NCBI RefSeq assembly: GCF_001557875.1
Contig: NZ_LNRF01000004.1
Coordinates: forward strand, 339,082 to 403,081
Source: Vibrio splendidus
GTDB lineage: Bacteria; Pseudomonadota; Gammaproteobacteria; Enterobacterales; Vibrionaceae
Direction: 5' to 3'
Length of the DNA: 64,000 nucleotides
A program made the translations under genes and the position numbers. The number at the start of each line of letters is the position of its first letter. Position 1 is the first letter of the stretch. The notes under the pieces are model-generated. The model did no database searches, was not told the origin of the DNA, and saw nothing but the letters and a program-made list of their open reading frames with translations. Of the stretch, positions 49,960 to 58,893 are shown piece by piece.

Positions 49960-49988
49960 TTCAAGTACGAACATTAGGTACTTTGACG

Positions 49989-50279
49989 ATGCCAAAAGCG
50001 GTTTGGGCCGAGGAAGACGATATTCTTCTTAGGCTCTATATCCAACCCAAAGCAAGCCGAGACAAAATTGTCGGCTTGCACGGTGAAGAACTGAAAATTG
50101 CCATTACTGCACCACCGGTTGATGGCAAAGCCAATGCCCATTTAGCGAAATACCTTGCGAAACAGTTTAAGGTCGCCAAAGGGCAAATTAAGATAGAGAA
50201 GGGAGAGCTAGGTAGGCATAAGCAAGTTCGAATATGCTCGCCAAGCCAAATCCCAACTGAAGTCAAAGCCATCCTATGA
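49989..50279 (+). CDS. yggU: YggU family protein (DUF167)
   Basis: 96 residues, the length of E. coli YggU. Seen: [40 protein letters not shown] and [11 protein letters not shown], all hallmarks of the family. The function is unknown. I chose ATG 49989 because it gives the family N terminus; a longer frame from 49944 overlaps yggT. Start accuracy is moderate. Confidence 0.92.
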   Translation: MPKAVWAEEDDILLRLYIQPKASRDKIVGLHGEELKIAITAPPVDGKANAHLAKYLAKQFKVAKGQIKIEKGELGRHKQVRICSPSQIPTEVKAIL

Positions 50280-50307
50280 TGGCTTTTTGCTATTTATTGG
50301 AGTCATT

Positions 50308-50739
50308 ATGCGTCTATGGATTACAGCACTACTCACCGCTCTTGTTGCCTTACCGAGCTCAGCAGGACAGTTTAAGAACATTAAGGATGTCGAGGTTCAT
50401 TACTCGGCTTTTAATTCTACGTTTTTAACTGCGCAAGTCGCTAAGCAATACAAACTTAAACGAAATGGATACTCAGCAATCCTCAACATCAGCGTGTTAG
50501 ACAAGGCTTCCCTAGGCAAGCCTGCTACAACGGCTAAAATTACGGGAACAGCGAAGAACCTCGTTGGAAACACCCGAACTTTGAAGTTTCGAGAAATCAA
50601 AGAAGGTGATGCGATCTATTACCTTGCTGAGTTCCCTGTAACTCACGAAGAGAACATCACCTTTAACATCGATGTTAACGCAGGCTTGAAAGGCACTGGC
50701 CCACTGCGCTTCACACAGAAATTCTATATAGAAGAGTAA
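50308..50739 (+). CDS. DUF4426 family secreted protein
   Basis: 143 residues from ATG 50308 (GGAG six bases upstream). The product has a signal peptide (about 1-19, cleavage near SSA-GQ). A small beta-rich domain follows, with KDVEVHYSAFNSTFL, YSAILNISVLDK, VTHEENITFNIDVNAGLK and a C-terminal RFTQKFYIEE. It matches the DUF4426 family; the role is unknown. It lies between yggU and rdgB, probably in one transcript. Confidence 0.85.
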   Translation: MRLWITALLTALVALPSSAGQFKNIKDVEVHYSAFNSTFLTAQVAKQYKLKRNGYSAILNISVLDKASLGKPATTAKITGTAKNLVGNTRTLKFREIKEGDAIYYLAEFPVTHEENITFNIDVNAGLKGTGPLRFTQKFYIEE

Positions 50740-50785
50740 GCTATCCCTTACTTTTCATTTATTCACTTATTAGAGTCACATTCCC

Positions 50786-51385
50786 ATGAGCAAGATTGTT
50801 TTAGCAACAGGCAACCAAGGTAAAGTTCGCGAGATGGCAGATATTCTGTCTGAGTTTGGTTTTGACGTGGTCGCACAAAGTGAATTTAACGTTTCAGAAG
50901 TCGCTGAAACGGGGACAACTTTCATTGAAAATGCCATCATCAAAGCTCGCCACGCAGCGAAAGAAACCGGGTTGCCTGCCATTGCTGACGACTCAGGTTT
51001 AGAGGTTGATTATTTAAATGGTGCGCCAGGTATCTACTCTGCACGTTACTCAGGTGAAGGGGCAACCGATAAGCAGAACATCGAAAAATTGCTAAACGCG
51101 ATGCAAGGTGTCGAAACTGAAAAGCGTACTGCGCGTTTCCACTGTGTGTTGGTGCTAATGCGTCACGAGAATGATCCAACACCTCTAGTATGTCACGGTA
51201 AATGGGAAGGTCGTATTCTTACTGAAGAACACGGTGAAAATGGCTTTGGCTACGATCCTGTATTCTTTGTACCTGAAGATAACTGCGCATCAGCTGAGCT
51301 TGAACCGTCACGCAAAAAGCAACTATCACACCGTGGTAAAGCGCTTGCGTCACTATTCAAGACTCTCAAGGAGCAAGCTCTGTAA
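50786..51385 (+). CDS. rdgB: dITP/XTP pyrophosphatase RdgB
   Basis: House-cleaning hydrolase that removes deaminated purine nucleoside triphosphates (dITP, XTP). The 199-residue product (E. coli 197) starts [20 protein letters not shown], with the substrate-loop lysine. [20 protein letters not shown] and [12 protein letters not shown] follow. Its stop codon overlaps the hemW start (TAATG), indicating coupling. Confidence 0.96.
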   Translation: MSKIVLATGNQGKVREMADILSEFGFDVVAQSEFNVSEVAETGTTFIENAIIKARHAAKETGLPAIADDSGLEVDYLNGAPGIYSARYSGEGATDKQNIEKLLNAMQGVETEKRTARFHCVLVLMRHENDPTPLVCHGKWEGRILTEEHGENGFGYDPVFFVPEDNCASAELEPSRKKQLSHRGKALASLFKTLKEQAL

Positions 51386-52572
51386 TGCACGATGCAGCGC
51401 TAATACCACCCGCACTTAGCCTCTATGTCCACATCCCATGGTGTGTACAAAAGTGTCCGTATTGTGATTTTAACTCTCACGCCCTCAAAGCCGAGATCCC
51501 TGAAAAAGAGTACATTGATGCGCTGCTTGAGGATCTCGATACCGATATCGAAAAATATCAGCTCAATGGTATGCCTCGTCCATTGCACTCAATCTTTATA
51601 GGTGGAGGAACTCCGAGTTTATTCTCTCCTGAAGGAATCGGGCGGTTACTACAAGGTATTGAGCAACGTATTCCGTTCAAACCTGAAATAGAAATCACCA
51701 TGGAAGCCAACCCGGGAACTATCGAAGCTGAGCGTTTTGCAGGTTACCAAAAGGCAGGAGTGAGTCGAATCTCGGTGGGTGTGCAAAGTTTTGAGCAAGA
51801 TAAGCTTGAAAGACTTGGGCGTATTCATGGTCAAGACGAAGCTGTGAATGCCGCTCATTTAGCGCATAAAATTGGATTGAATAGCTTCAATCTAGACTTA
51901 ATGCACGGCTTACCCGATCAGAGCATTGATCAGGCACTGTCTGATTTAGACAAAGCGATCGAGCTCGATCCTCCGCATTTATCTTGGTATCAGCTAACAA
52001 TAGAACCTAACACCATGTTCTATTACAAAACGCCAAAACTGCCTGATGATGATGACTTGTGGGATATCTTCGACTTAGGCCATAAGAAGCTTGCTGACGC
52101 GGGTTATGTACAGTACGAAATCTCAGGCTACAGCAAGCCAGGATATCAATGCCAACATAACCTCAACTACTGGCGCTTCGGTGACTACTTAGGTATTGGC
52201 TGTGGCTCTCATGGCAAGCTGAGCTTTGCTGATGGGCGCATTGTTCGCACTACTAAGGTTAAGCATCCTAGAGGCTACCTAGCAGCGTACCAGAACATGG
52301 TGAAGCCTTATCTATCAGACGAATTTGAAGTGCCTAATGAAGACCGCCCTTTTGAATTCTTCATGAACCGCTTCAGGCTAGTGGAAGCATGTCCAAAGCA
52401 AGATTTTATCGATACGACTGGGCTTGGTTTTGACTCGATTCAAGAAACTATTGAATGGGCAAAAGAGCTAGGCTACTTGAATGAAACCGACACGCACTGG
52501 CAGATCACAGAAAAAGGGAAGCTATTCCTCAACGATTTGCTGGAAGCCTTTATGGCAGAAGAAAACGAATAG
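51385..52572 (+). CDS. hemW: Radical SAM heme chaperone HemW
   Basis: Radical SAM family protein that binds heme and delivers it to acceptors such as NarI; related to HemN but lacking coproporphyrinogen oxidase activity. The 395-residue protein has the cluster motif CVQKCPYCDF (CxxxCxxC) near residue 20. FIGGGTPSLF, RISVGVQSF and LMHGLPDQS follow. The start overlaps the rdgB stop. A heptamer array begins one base after its stop codon. Confidence 0.95.
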   Translation: MHDAALIPPALSLYVHIPWCVQKCPYCDFNSHALKAEIPEKEYIDALLEDLDTDIEKYQLNGMPRPLHSIFIGGGTPSLFSPEGIGRLLQGIEQRIPFKPEIEITMEANPGTIEAERFAGYQKAGVSRISVGVQSFEQDKLERLGRIHGQDEAVNAAHLAHKIGLNSFNLDLMHGLPDQSIDQALSDLDKAIELDPPHLSWYQLTIEPNTMFYYKTPKLPDDDDLWDIFDLGHKKLADAGYVQYEISGYSKPGYQCQHNLNYWRFGDYLGIGCGSHGKLSFADGRIVRTTKVKHPRGYLAAYQNMVKPYLSDEFEVPNEDRPFEFFMNRFRLVEACPKQDFIDTTGLGFDSIQETIEWAKELGYLNETDTHWQITEKGKLFLNDLLEAFMAEENE

Positions 52573-52642
52573 TTCGAGATTCGAGATTCGAGATTCGAGA
52601 TTCGAGATTCGAGATTCGAGATTCGAGATTCGAGATTCGAGA
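52573..52642. repeat. Ten perfect tandem copies of the 7-bp unit TTCGAGA
   Basis: Seventy bases of uninterrupted TTCGAGA repeats start immediately after the hemW TAG and end ten bases before the terminator hairpin. Copies are identical, pointing to recent slippage. The array is transcribed in the hemW 3' untranslated region. Confidence 0.97.
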
Positions 52643-52652
52643 AGTATTGCGT

Positions 52653-52681
52653 AAGGGTTGGCTTTAGGGTCAACCCTTTTC
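52653..52681 (+). terminator. hemW terminator
   Basis: AAGGGTTG/CAACCCTT hairpin followed by TTTTC, 80 bases past the hemW stop and directly after the heptamer array. Confidence 0.65.
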
Positions 52682-52705
52682 TAATTTGCACGCCGACAAA
52701 TAATA

Positions 52706-52851
52706 GATTCCCGATTACGCTCCTTCGTCGCTATCGGGAATGACGGGTATCAAACAAGTCTTATCCCCCAAGAAGTTAGGGGCCAGTACGTCGAAAGTTA
52801 CAAACAACACCGTCATCCTCAAGAACGAGGGACGAGTGAGTTGGGGATCTC
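52706..52851. repeat. Two-module dispersed hairpin repeat, copy B
   Basis: Module 2 (52706-52745, GATTCCC to GGGAATGACG, 40 bases) and module 1 (52811-52851, CGTCATCC to GGGGATCTC, 41 bases) are separated by a CCCC/GGGG hairpin near 52764-52783. Module 1 is 34/41 identical to copy A, and all seven differences are transitions. It lies between convergent hemW and glsA. Confidence 0.7.
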
Positions 52852-52884
52852 TTGCAAATGTAGAACCCCAACTAAAAAGCGCTT

Positions 52885-53805
52885 TTAAAAAATAGAACGA
52901 CCTATACGCTCTGAAAGCAGTTCTAGTGCTTTAGTACCTGCTAAAGAGTTACCCGACGGATCAAGCTCTGGAGACCACACCGCAATCGTCATTTCGCCAG
53001 GAACGATAGCAATAATACCGCCACCTACCCCCGATTTTCCTGGCATACCAACACGGTAAGCAAACTCACCAGCCCCATCATACAAACCGCACGTCGCAAG
53101 CAAAGCATTCAACTGCTTGGTTTGAACTGGCGTGATGATCTCTTTCTTGGTTTGAACCGAGACTCCTTTGTTTGCCAAATAGCTAAAGGTTTTTGCCAAG
53201 TCCACACACGTCATTTTAAGCGCACAGGCATGAAAGTAGTTATTCAGAACCGGGATAACATCATTTTCAAAGTTACCAAATGAACGCATCAAGTAAGCGA
53301 TAGCCGCATTACGATCGCTGTGCATCATTTCTGAAGCCGCTACTATCTTGTCATAGACGATATGAGTGTCGCCCGATAACTGGCGCACAAACTCCAGCAA
53401 ACGATGTCTAGGCGCTGACAGGCGACTTTGTAATAGATCCGCTACGACAATAGCACCCGCATTGATAAACGGGTTACGGGGAATCCCCTGCTCCATCTCA
53501 AGCTGAATCATCGAGTTAAAGGCTTGACCAGAAGGCTCTTTGCCAACACGTTGCCAAATCTCTTCAGGCTTGTATAACACCATAGCTAACGTAAGGCTCA
53601 GGGCTTTAGAGATAGATTGCACAGAAAATGCTTCTTCAGCATCGCCTGCTTTAATCACCTCACCTTCATTGGTGTATACCGCGATCGCCAGTTTCTGGTT
53701 CGATACGCGAGCCAGTGCTGGGATATAATCAGCGACCTTTCCCTGTCCAATTAAAGGACGAACTTCGTCTAAGATCTCGGCTAAAATAGCTTGAGTTGGT
53801 TTCAT
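52885..53805 (-). CDS. glsA: Glutaminase (GlsA/GlsB type)
   Basis: Hydrolyses glutamine to glutamate and ammonia; a serine-dependent beta-lactamase-like fold. The product has 306 residues (E. coli YneH/GlsB 308). The catalytic motif SISK is in [18 protein letters not shown] near residue 66, and [15 protein letters not shown] and [14 protein letters not shown] follow. It stands alone, convergent with hemW; in E. coli ansB occupies the equivalent neighbourhood. Confidence 0.94.
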   Translation of the reverse strand: MKPTQAILAEILDEVRPLIGQGKVADYIPALARVSNQKLAIAVYTNEGEVIKAGDAEEAFSVQSISKALSLTLAMVLYKPEEIWQRVGKEPSGQAFNSMIQLEMEQGIPRNPFINAGAIVVADLLQSRLSAPRHRLLEFVRQLSGDTHIVYDKIVAASEMMHSDRNAAIAYLMRSFGNFENDVIPVLNNYFHACALKMTCVDLAKTFSYLANKGVSVQTKKEIITPVQTKQLNALLATCGLYDGAGEFAYRVGMPGKSGVGGGIIAIVPGEMTIAVWSPELDPSGNSLAGTKALELLSERIGRSIF

Positions 53806-54053
53806 GTGCGCTTACTTCTATATTGTTATTTTTGTAGGGGTGTAACATATACCAATCGTAGTAAATAACTGCTCACTCTAGCTTGTTAAAATGCTCGATA
53901 ACTGCGTTAGAATTTTTGATTGTAGAGTAACTACTTATCGAAAAATACTGCCTTGTTCTCAAGCCTTTTTCCTACGCTATTTCTGATCACTTACTTACTG
54001 TGACTGGTATTACTTTCTGTCCTTAAGCCTTTACTGAAATAAAAGCCTAAGGA
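53806..54053. other. Intergenic region upstream of glsA
   Basis: About 250 bases, A/T-rich, presumably holding the glsA promoter. An imperfect hairpin TGTCCTTA/TAAGGACA lies near 54018-54055, just before the trmB terminator. No gene is seen. Confidence 0.5.
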
Positions 54054-54086
54054 CAAAAAAGCCAACATTACAATAATGTTGGCTTT
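54054..54086 (-). terminator. trmB terminator
   Basis: AAAGCCAACATTA/TAATGTTGGCTTT stem with a T-run on the minus strand, about 70 bases past the trmB stop. Confidence 0.85.
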
Positions 54087-54154
54087 AATCAATCCCATAA
54101 AGTGTAGGGGTTAAATCCTAAGTCGGATTGCCCTTCACTTAATTTGATTCGAAG

Positions 54155-54874
54155 TTACTTAGTACGCTTGAACTTAATGTCCCAAACACCATGACCCAAA
54201 CGGTGGCCACGAGCTTCAAACTTAGTTAGCGGGCGCTCATCCGGGCGAGGAATGTAATCACCATCTTCAGCGATGTTTTCGAAGCCTGGAGCTAAGTTCA
54301 TCACTTCAATCATATGTTCTGCGTAGTTTTCCCAGTCTGTTGCCATGTGGAAAATACCAGTATCAAGTTGAAGCTTGCCGCGAACCATCTCTGCAAACTC
54401 AGCCTTAACGATACGACGTTTATGGTGACGAGCTTTGTGCCATGGGTCAGGGAAGAACAGTTGCAGTGTATGCAGGCTGCTATCTGGAATCATGTGTTCG
54501 AATACTTCTACTGCATCGTGACACATTACACGCAGGTTAGTTACGCCAGCATCGCGAGCGGTACCTAAACACGCACCAACACCTGGGCTATGAACTTCAA
54601 TACCTAAGAAGTTTTTCTCAGGTGCGTTCTTTGCCATTTCAACCAGTGATGCACCCATACCGAAGCCAATCTCTAGTACAACCGGGTTATCGTTGCCAAA
54701 TACTTCTTTCCAGTTAAGAAGCTCTGGGTTGTAGTCGATACCCATTGTTGGCCAACATTCATTCATCGCGTTTTCTTGGCCTTTTGTTAAGCGGCCTTCG
54801 CGGCGAACAAAACTACGGATCTTACGAACCAGTTTGCCGTCTTCAGTATATTCGTTAGTGGTCACTTCACTCAT
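54155..54874 (-). CDS. trmB: tRNA (guanine-46-N7)-methyltransferase TrmB
   Basis: Makes m7G46 in tRNA variable loops. From ATG 54874 the product has 239 residues, the E. coli length. The SAM motif is [18 protein letters not shown], and the TrmB signature [20 protein letters not shown] follows, with a C-terminal [16 protein letters not shown]. The upstream in-frame ATG at 54892 would add six residues. It is divergent from mutY. Confidence 0.96.
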   Translation of the reverse strand: MSEVTTNEYTEDGKLVRKIRSFVRREGRLTKGQENAMNECWPTMGIDYNPELLNWKEVFGNDNPVVLEIGFGMGASLVEMAKNAPEKNFLGIEVHSPGVGACLGTARDAGVTNLRVMCHDAVEVFEHMIPDSSLHTLQLFFPDPWHKARHHKRRIVKAEFAEMVRGKLQLDTGIFHMATDWENYAEHMIEVMNLAPGFENIAEDGDYIPRPDERPLTKFEARGHRLGHGVWDIKFKRTK

Positions 54875-55039
54875 TGATTTTTGCCTGCACATTGATTAAT
54901 CAAAGCGGGGATTATCCAAAGAATTGCCTTCGAAGCAAGTCTTTCCGTGGATAAATTCCCACACAATTTGTCTGTTTTACATCCAACGTTAAGTGTGGTG
55001 CAATTTCGCTTCTAATAATAGCAAAGCATAGAGCATGTC

Positions 55040-56101
55040 GTGACTCCTTTCGCAACCGCCATATTAAAGTGGTATGACGCCTACGGGCGTAAAGAATTAC
55101 CTTGGCAACACAACAAAACCGCCTATACCGTTTGGCTATCTGAAATTATGCTTCAGCAAACTCAAGTCGCCACGGTGATCCCATACTACCAACGCTTCTT
55201 GGAACGGTTTCCTACGGTTATCGACCTAGCGAACGCCGAACAAGATGAGGTGCTCCACTTATGGACAGGGCTTGGTTATTACGCACGAGCTCGTAATCTA
55301 CACAAAGCAGCTAAGATCGTTGCTGAGCAGTATGGTGGTGAATTTCCGCTGTCTATCGAAGAGATGAACGCGCTACCGGGGATTGGTCGCTCAACAGCAG
55401 CAGCCGTCTTATCATCGGTTCATAAGCTTCCTCATGCGATTCTTGATGGCAATGTAAAACGAACGCTTGCGAGAAGCTTTGCCGTTGAAGGTTGGCCGGG
55501 GCAAAAGAAAGTCGAGAACCAGCTATGGGAACATGCCGAAGCTCATACTCCGAAGAAAGATGTCGATAAGTACAATCAAGCTATGATGGACATGGGTGCC
55601 ATGGTTTGTACTCGTAGCAAGCCTAAGTGCACCTTGTGCCCGATTGAAAGCATGTGTGAGGCCAAGAAGCTCGATAGACAGCTCGACTTCCCAGGCAAAA
55701 AGCCTAAAAAAGAAAAGCCAGTAAAAGAAACATGGTTTGTGATTCTGTATCACGACAACCAAGTGTGGCTCGAACAGCGCCCTCAATCTGGTATCTGGGG
55801 CGGATTGTTTTGTTTCCCTCAAAATGAAAACGCAGAGATCGAACATCAACTAGATCTTCGTTCGATCAAAGACACTGAAACCGATTCGATCAAGACCATG
55901 ATTGCGTTTAGGCACACTTTCAGCCACTACCACTTAGATATCACGCCAGTATTAGTGAAATTAGATAAACAACCAGATTTGATAATGGAAGGGACTAAAG
56001 GTCTCTGGTATAACTTATCAAAACCGGAAGAAATTGGCCTAGCAGCTCCAGTAAAGCAGCTTATTGAGAGCCTACCCTTTGAACTGAACGACGACGTTTG
56101 A
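55040..56101 (+). CDS. mutY: Adenine DNA glycosylase MutY
   Basis: Removes adenine mispaired with 8-oxoguanine. The 353-residue product (E. coli 350) has the helix-hairpin-helix [18 protein letters not shown] with the catalytic Asp downstream in [12 protein letters not shown]. The cluster cysteines are in [17 protein letters not shown] (C-x6-C-x2-C-x5-C), and a C-terminal NUDIX-like 8-oxoG recognition domain follows. The start is GTG 55040: an ATG six bases upstream is followed at once by TGA. Confidence 0.96.
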   Translation: MTPFATAILKWYDAYGRKELPWQHNKTAYTVWLSEIMLQQTQVATVIPYYQRFLERFPTVIDLANAEQDEVLHLWTGLGYYARARNLHKAAKIVAEQYGGEFPLSIEEMNALPGIGRSTAAAVLSSVHKLPHAILDGNVKRTLARSFAVEGWPGQKKVENQLWEHAEAHTPKKDVDKYNQAMMDMGAMVCTRSKPKCTLCPIESMCEAKKLDRQLDFPGKKPKKEKPVKETWFVILYHDNQVWLEQRPQSGIWGGLFCFPQNENAEIEHQLDLRSIKDTETDSIKTMIAFRHTFSHYHLDITPVLVKLDKQPDLIMEGTKGLWYNLSKPEEIGLAAPVKQLIESLPFELNDDV

Positions 56102-56129
56102 ATCAACGAACGCGATAAGAGGAACCACT

Positions 56130-56402
56130 ATGAGCCGCACTGTATTTTGTGCTCGCCTTCAAAAAGATGCTGAAGGCCTAGATTTTCAACTTTACCCAGG
56201 TGACTTAGGTAAGCGTATCTTTGACAACGTGTCTAAAGAAGCTTGGGGACAATGGCAAAGCAAGCAAACTATGCTTATCAATGAAAAGAAGCTAAACATG
56301 ATGGATCCTGAGCATCGTAAACTTCTTGAAACTGAGATGGTTAACTTCCTTTTCGAAGGTAAAGATGTCGTAATTGATGGCTATACTCCACCAAGCGAAT
56401 AA
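56130..56402 (+). CDS. yggX: YggX, Fe(II)-trafficking/oxidative damage protection protein
   Basis: 90 residues (E. coli YggX 91), beginning [20 protein letters not shown] with the conserved Cys7. [20 protein letters not shown] follows. It is linked to protection of Fe-S clusters, which fits its position directly after the Fe-S protein MutY (28-base gap). The mutY-yggX-mltC order is that of E. coli. Confidence 0.95.
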   Translation: MSRTVFCARLQKDAEGLDFQLYPGDLGKRIFDNVSKEAWGQWQSKQTMLINEKKLNMMDPEHRKLLETEMVNFLFEGKDVVIDGYTPPSE

Positions 56403-56471
56403 GACATTTATTTAAGCAATTTTTAATGACATCATGGTTAACGCTGCGATGTCATTTTTGTATGAGGAACT

Positions 56472-57605
56472 ATGAAAAAGCTAAGTTACTTCCTAACAGC
56501 CATGTTATTAACTGGCTGCAGCCGTGAATTTGTCGAAAGCATTTATGATGTCAATTACGAGCCGACCAACCGATTTGTAAGCAATTTGGCAGAGCTACCT
56601 GGTCAGTTTGAAAAAGACACCGGAGCACTAGATGCTTTGATTAATAGCTTTTCTGGTAATATCCAAAAACGCTGGGGCAGTAGTGAAGTAAAGATGGCAG
56701 GTAAGAGTAACTATGTGAAATACATAGATAATTACCTAAGCCGCTCCGAAGTGAACTTTAGCGAAGGCCTCATAACGGTAGAAACGGTCTCCTCGACTGA
56801 ACCTAAAAAACACCTCAAAAACGCAATCATGACAACGCTTTTGACGCCAGATGATCCAGCGCATGTCGACCTATTCTCTTCCAAAAGCATCAAATTGGAA
56901 GGCAGGCCTTTCCTCTACAACCAAGTTGTAGACCAAGAAAAGAAGCCTATCCAATGGTCTTGGCGCGCTAACCAGTTCGCTGATTACCTGATCGCTAATA
57001 ACCTAAAAACCAAAGAAGTCGACTTTAAAAAAGCCTATTACGTTGAGATCCCAATGGTGGCCGATCACGCCAGTCAGCGTAGTTATCAATACGCCGATAT
57101 CGTTCGACGAGCATCTCAGCGTTACGACATTCCTGAAGACTTGATCTACGCTATTATCAAAACAGAGAGTAGTTTCAACCCCTACGCGGTGAGCTGGGCG
57201 AATGCATACGGTCTTATGCAGGTGGTGCCTAAAACCGCTGGTCGAGATGTGTTTAAGTTAGTAAAGAACAAGCCTGGAGAGCCAAGTCCTGAGTATTTAT
57301 TCAATCCAGAAAACAACATTGATGCTGGCACCGCATACTTTTACATACTCAAAAATCGTTATTTGAAAGATGTAAAACACCCGACAACGCTCGAGTACAG
57401 CATGATTTCAGCATACAACGGCGGCACAGGTGGCGTACTCAATACCTTCAGTAAGGACAGAAAGCGAGCAATGCGAGACCTAAACTCGCTGCAACCTAGC
57501 CAAGCGTACTGGGCACTTACTAAAAAGCACCCAAACAAAGAGTCGCGCCGATACTTAGAAAAAGTAACAAAATTCAAGAAAGATTTTAACCAAGGTAAAA
57601 CGTAA
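56472..57605 (+). CDS. mltC: Membrane-bound lytic murein transglycosylase MltC
   Basis: Outer-membrane lipoprotein that cleaves peptidoglycan glycan strands. The 377-residue product has a lipobox LLTGCSREF (Cys16). An N-terminal domain of unknown role precedes the C-terminal SLT domain: catalytic Glu in YAIIKTESSFNPYAVSWANA, then YGLMQVVPKTAGRDVF and SAYNGGTGGVL. The length is close to E. coli MltC (359). In E. coli nupG follows; here a tRNA array follows instead. Confidence 0.95.
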   Translation: MKKLSYFLTAMLLTGCSREFVESIYDVNYEPTNRFVSNLAELPGQFEKDTGALDALINSFSGNIQKRWGSSEVKMAGKSNYVKYIDNYLSRSEVNFSEGLITVETVSSTEPKKHLKNAIMTTLLTPDDPAHVDLFSSKSIKLEGRPFLYNQVVDQEKKPIQWSWRANQFADYLIANNLKTKEVDFKKAYYVEIPMVADHASQRSYQYADIVRRASQRYDIPEDLIYAIIKTESSFNPYAVSWANAYGLMQVVPKTAGRDVFKLVKNKPGEPSPEYLFNPENNIDAGTAYFYILKNRYLKDVKHPTTLEYSMISAYNGGTGGVLNTFSKDRKRAMRDLNSLQPSQAYWALTKKHPNKESRRYLEKVTKFKKDFNQGKT

Positions 57606-57668
57606 GCCTCACTTTTGAATAAAAAAACAACTAACGAACGTTTTTTTTAATTATTTTCAAAAAAGGTG

Positions 57669-57697
57669 TTGACGGTTATGAAGAAAATCCGTTTAAT
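57669..57697 (+). promoter_or_regulatory. Promoter of tRNA array 1
   Basis: TTGACG (57669-57674), 17-base spacer, TTTAAT (57692-57697), then a GC-containing discriminator before the first tRNA at 57709. It fits a strong, stringently controlled stable-RNA promoter. Confidence 0.8.
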
Positions 57698-57708
57698 AGC
57701 GCTCCGTT

Positions 57709-57784
57709 GCCCGGATAGCTCAGTCGGTAGAGCAGAGGATTGAAAATCCTCGTGTCGGTGGTTCGATTCCGCCTCCGGGCACCA
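57709..57784 (+). tRNA. tRNA-Phe (GAA)
   Basis: 76-base cloverleaf with acceptor GCCCGGA/TCCGGGC, anticodon loop TTGAAAA, and encoded CCA. First gene of array 1; its acceptor stem differs from that of the other two Phe genes in the array. Confidence 0.97.
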
Positions 57785-57858
57785 CAATTTGATTTGTTGG
57801 TGTCAACACTCTTTAACAGGGAGTAGCAGCACGGACAAAAGCATAAAGAATTTAGTGT

Positions 57859-57934
<76 letters not shown>

Positions 57935-57941
57935 TTCTTTT

Positions 57942-58017
57942 GCCTCGATAGCTCAGTCGGTAGAGCAGCGGATTGAAAATCCGCGTGTCGGTGGTTCGAT
58001 TCCGCCTCGAGGCACCA
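57942..58017 (+). tRNA. tRNA-Phe (GAA)
   Basis: 76 bases, acceptor GCCTCGA/TCGAGGC, anticodon loop TTGAAAA, CCA encoded. The acceptor and anticodon stems differ by paired changes from the Phe genes at 57709 and 60755. Confidence 0.97.
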
Positions 58018-58073
58018 TTATTTGGTACTTAACAAATAATGGTCTTTATAGACCTGATGTTGAGACAAGTAAT

Positions 58074-58149
58074 TCCCCTTTAGTTCAGTTGGTAGAACGG
58101 CGGACTGTTAATCCGTATGTCGCAAGTTCAAGTCTTGCAAGGGGAGCCA
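58074..58149 (+). tRNA. tRNA-Asn (GTT)
   Basis: 76 bases, acceptor TCCCCTT/AAGGGGA, anticodon loop CTGTTAA, GCCA end. Last gene of block copy 1. Confidence 0.97.
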
Positions 58150-58220
58150 TTTTTAAAGGACTTCATTTTATATGAGGTTTTAATTGAAGAGTTTAACTCT
58201 TTAAGCAAAGAATTTAGTGT

Positions 58221-58296
<76 letters not shown>

Positions 58297-58303
58297 TTCT
58301 TTT

Positions 58304-58379
58304 GCCTCGATAGCTCAGTCGGTAGAGCAGCGGATTGAAAATCCGCGTGTCGGTGGTTCGATTCCGCCTCGAGGCACCA
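58304..58379 (+). tRNA. tRNA-Phe (GAA)
   Basis: Identical to the gene at 57942 (GCCTCGA acceptor); part of block copy 2. Confidence 0.97.
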
Positions 58380-58435
58380 TTATTTGGTACTTAACAAATA
58401 ATGGTCTTTATAGACCTGATGTTGAGACAAGTAAT

Positions 58436-58511
58436 TCCCCTTTAGTTCAGTTGGTAGAACGGCGGACTGTTAATCCGTATGTCGCAAGTTCAAGTCTTGC
58501 AAGGGGAGCCA
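58436..58511 (+). tRNA. tRNA-Asn (GTT)
   Basis: Identical to the gene at 58074; last tRNA of array 1. Confidence 0.97.
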
Positions 58512-58520
58512 CATTCAAGA

Positions 58521-58549
58521 AAGCCAAGTCGAAAGACTTGGCTTTTTTT
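58521..58549 (+). terminator. Terminator of tRNA array 1
   Basis: AAGCCAAGTC/GACTTGGCTT hairpin with a four-base loop and seven T, ten bases after the last tRNA. Confidence 0.92.
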
Positions 58550-58893
58550 CGTTTGGATAAAAACAAACTCTATTCAATATACACATCAGCTCCTCACTAA
58601 CTCTTAATCAGTCTCGATAAATTGAGTTATCTCCTTCTAGTACTCTTACTACAGCAGTTGATTCTAAGTTCTATAAAGCATATACATTCCAACAGAACCA
58701 ACTCCTTCCAAAGTTCATGACCCGCTAATCTTCACATTAAAACAAACAGAACCAAGTTTTGTTACTTTTTTTTCTTCGAAAATTTAATCTCTATCATACT
58801 TTGATATCTTTCTAATATCTGCCTTACACCACTTAGATTAAGATTCGATGAATTATACCTAATACTAATTATTGAATCGCTGCGCGGGGAAAT
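58550..58893 (+). other. Intergenic region upstream of the chemoreceptor gene
   Basis: About 340 A/T-rich bases with no gene seen. It presumably holds the promoter of the chemoreceptor gene; I could not fix a sigma-28 type site. Confidence 0.5.

Noticed and set aside
52573..52642. Heptamer array considered as a CRISPR
   Set aside because: Units are 7 bp with no spacers and no cas genes nearby; it is a simple tandem repeat.
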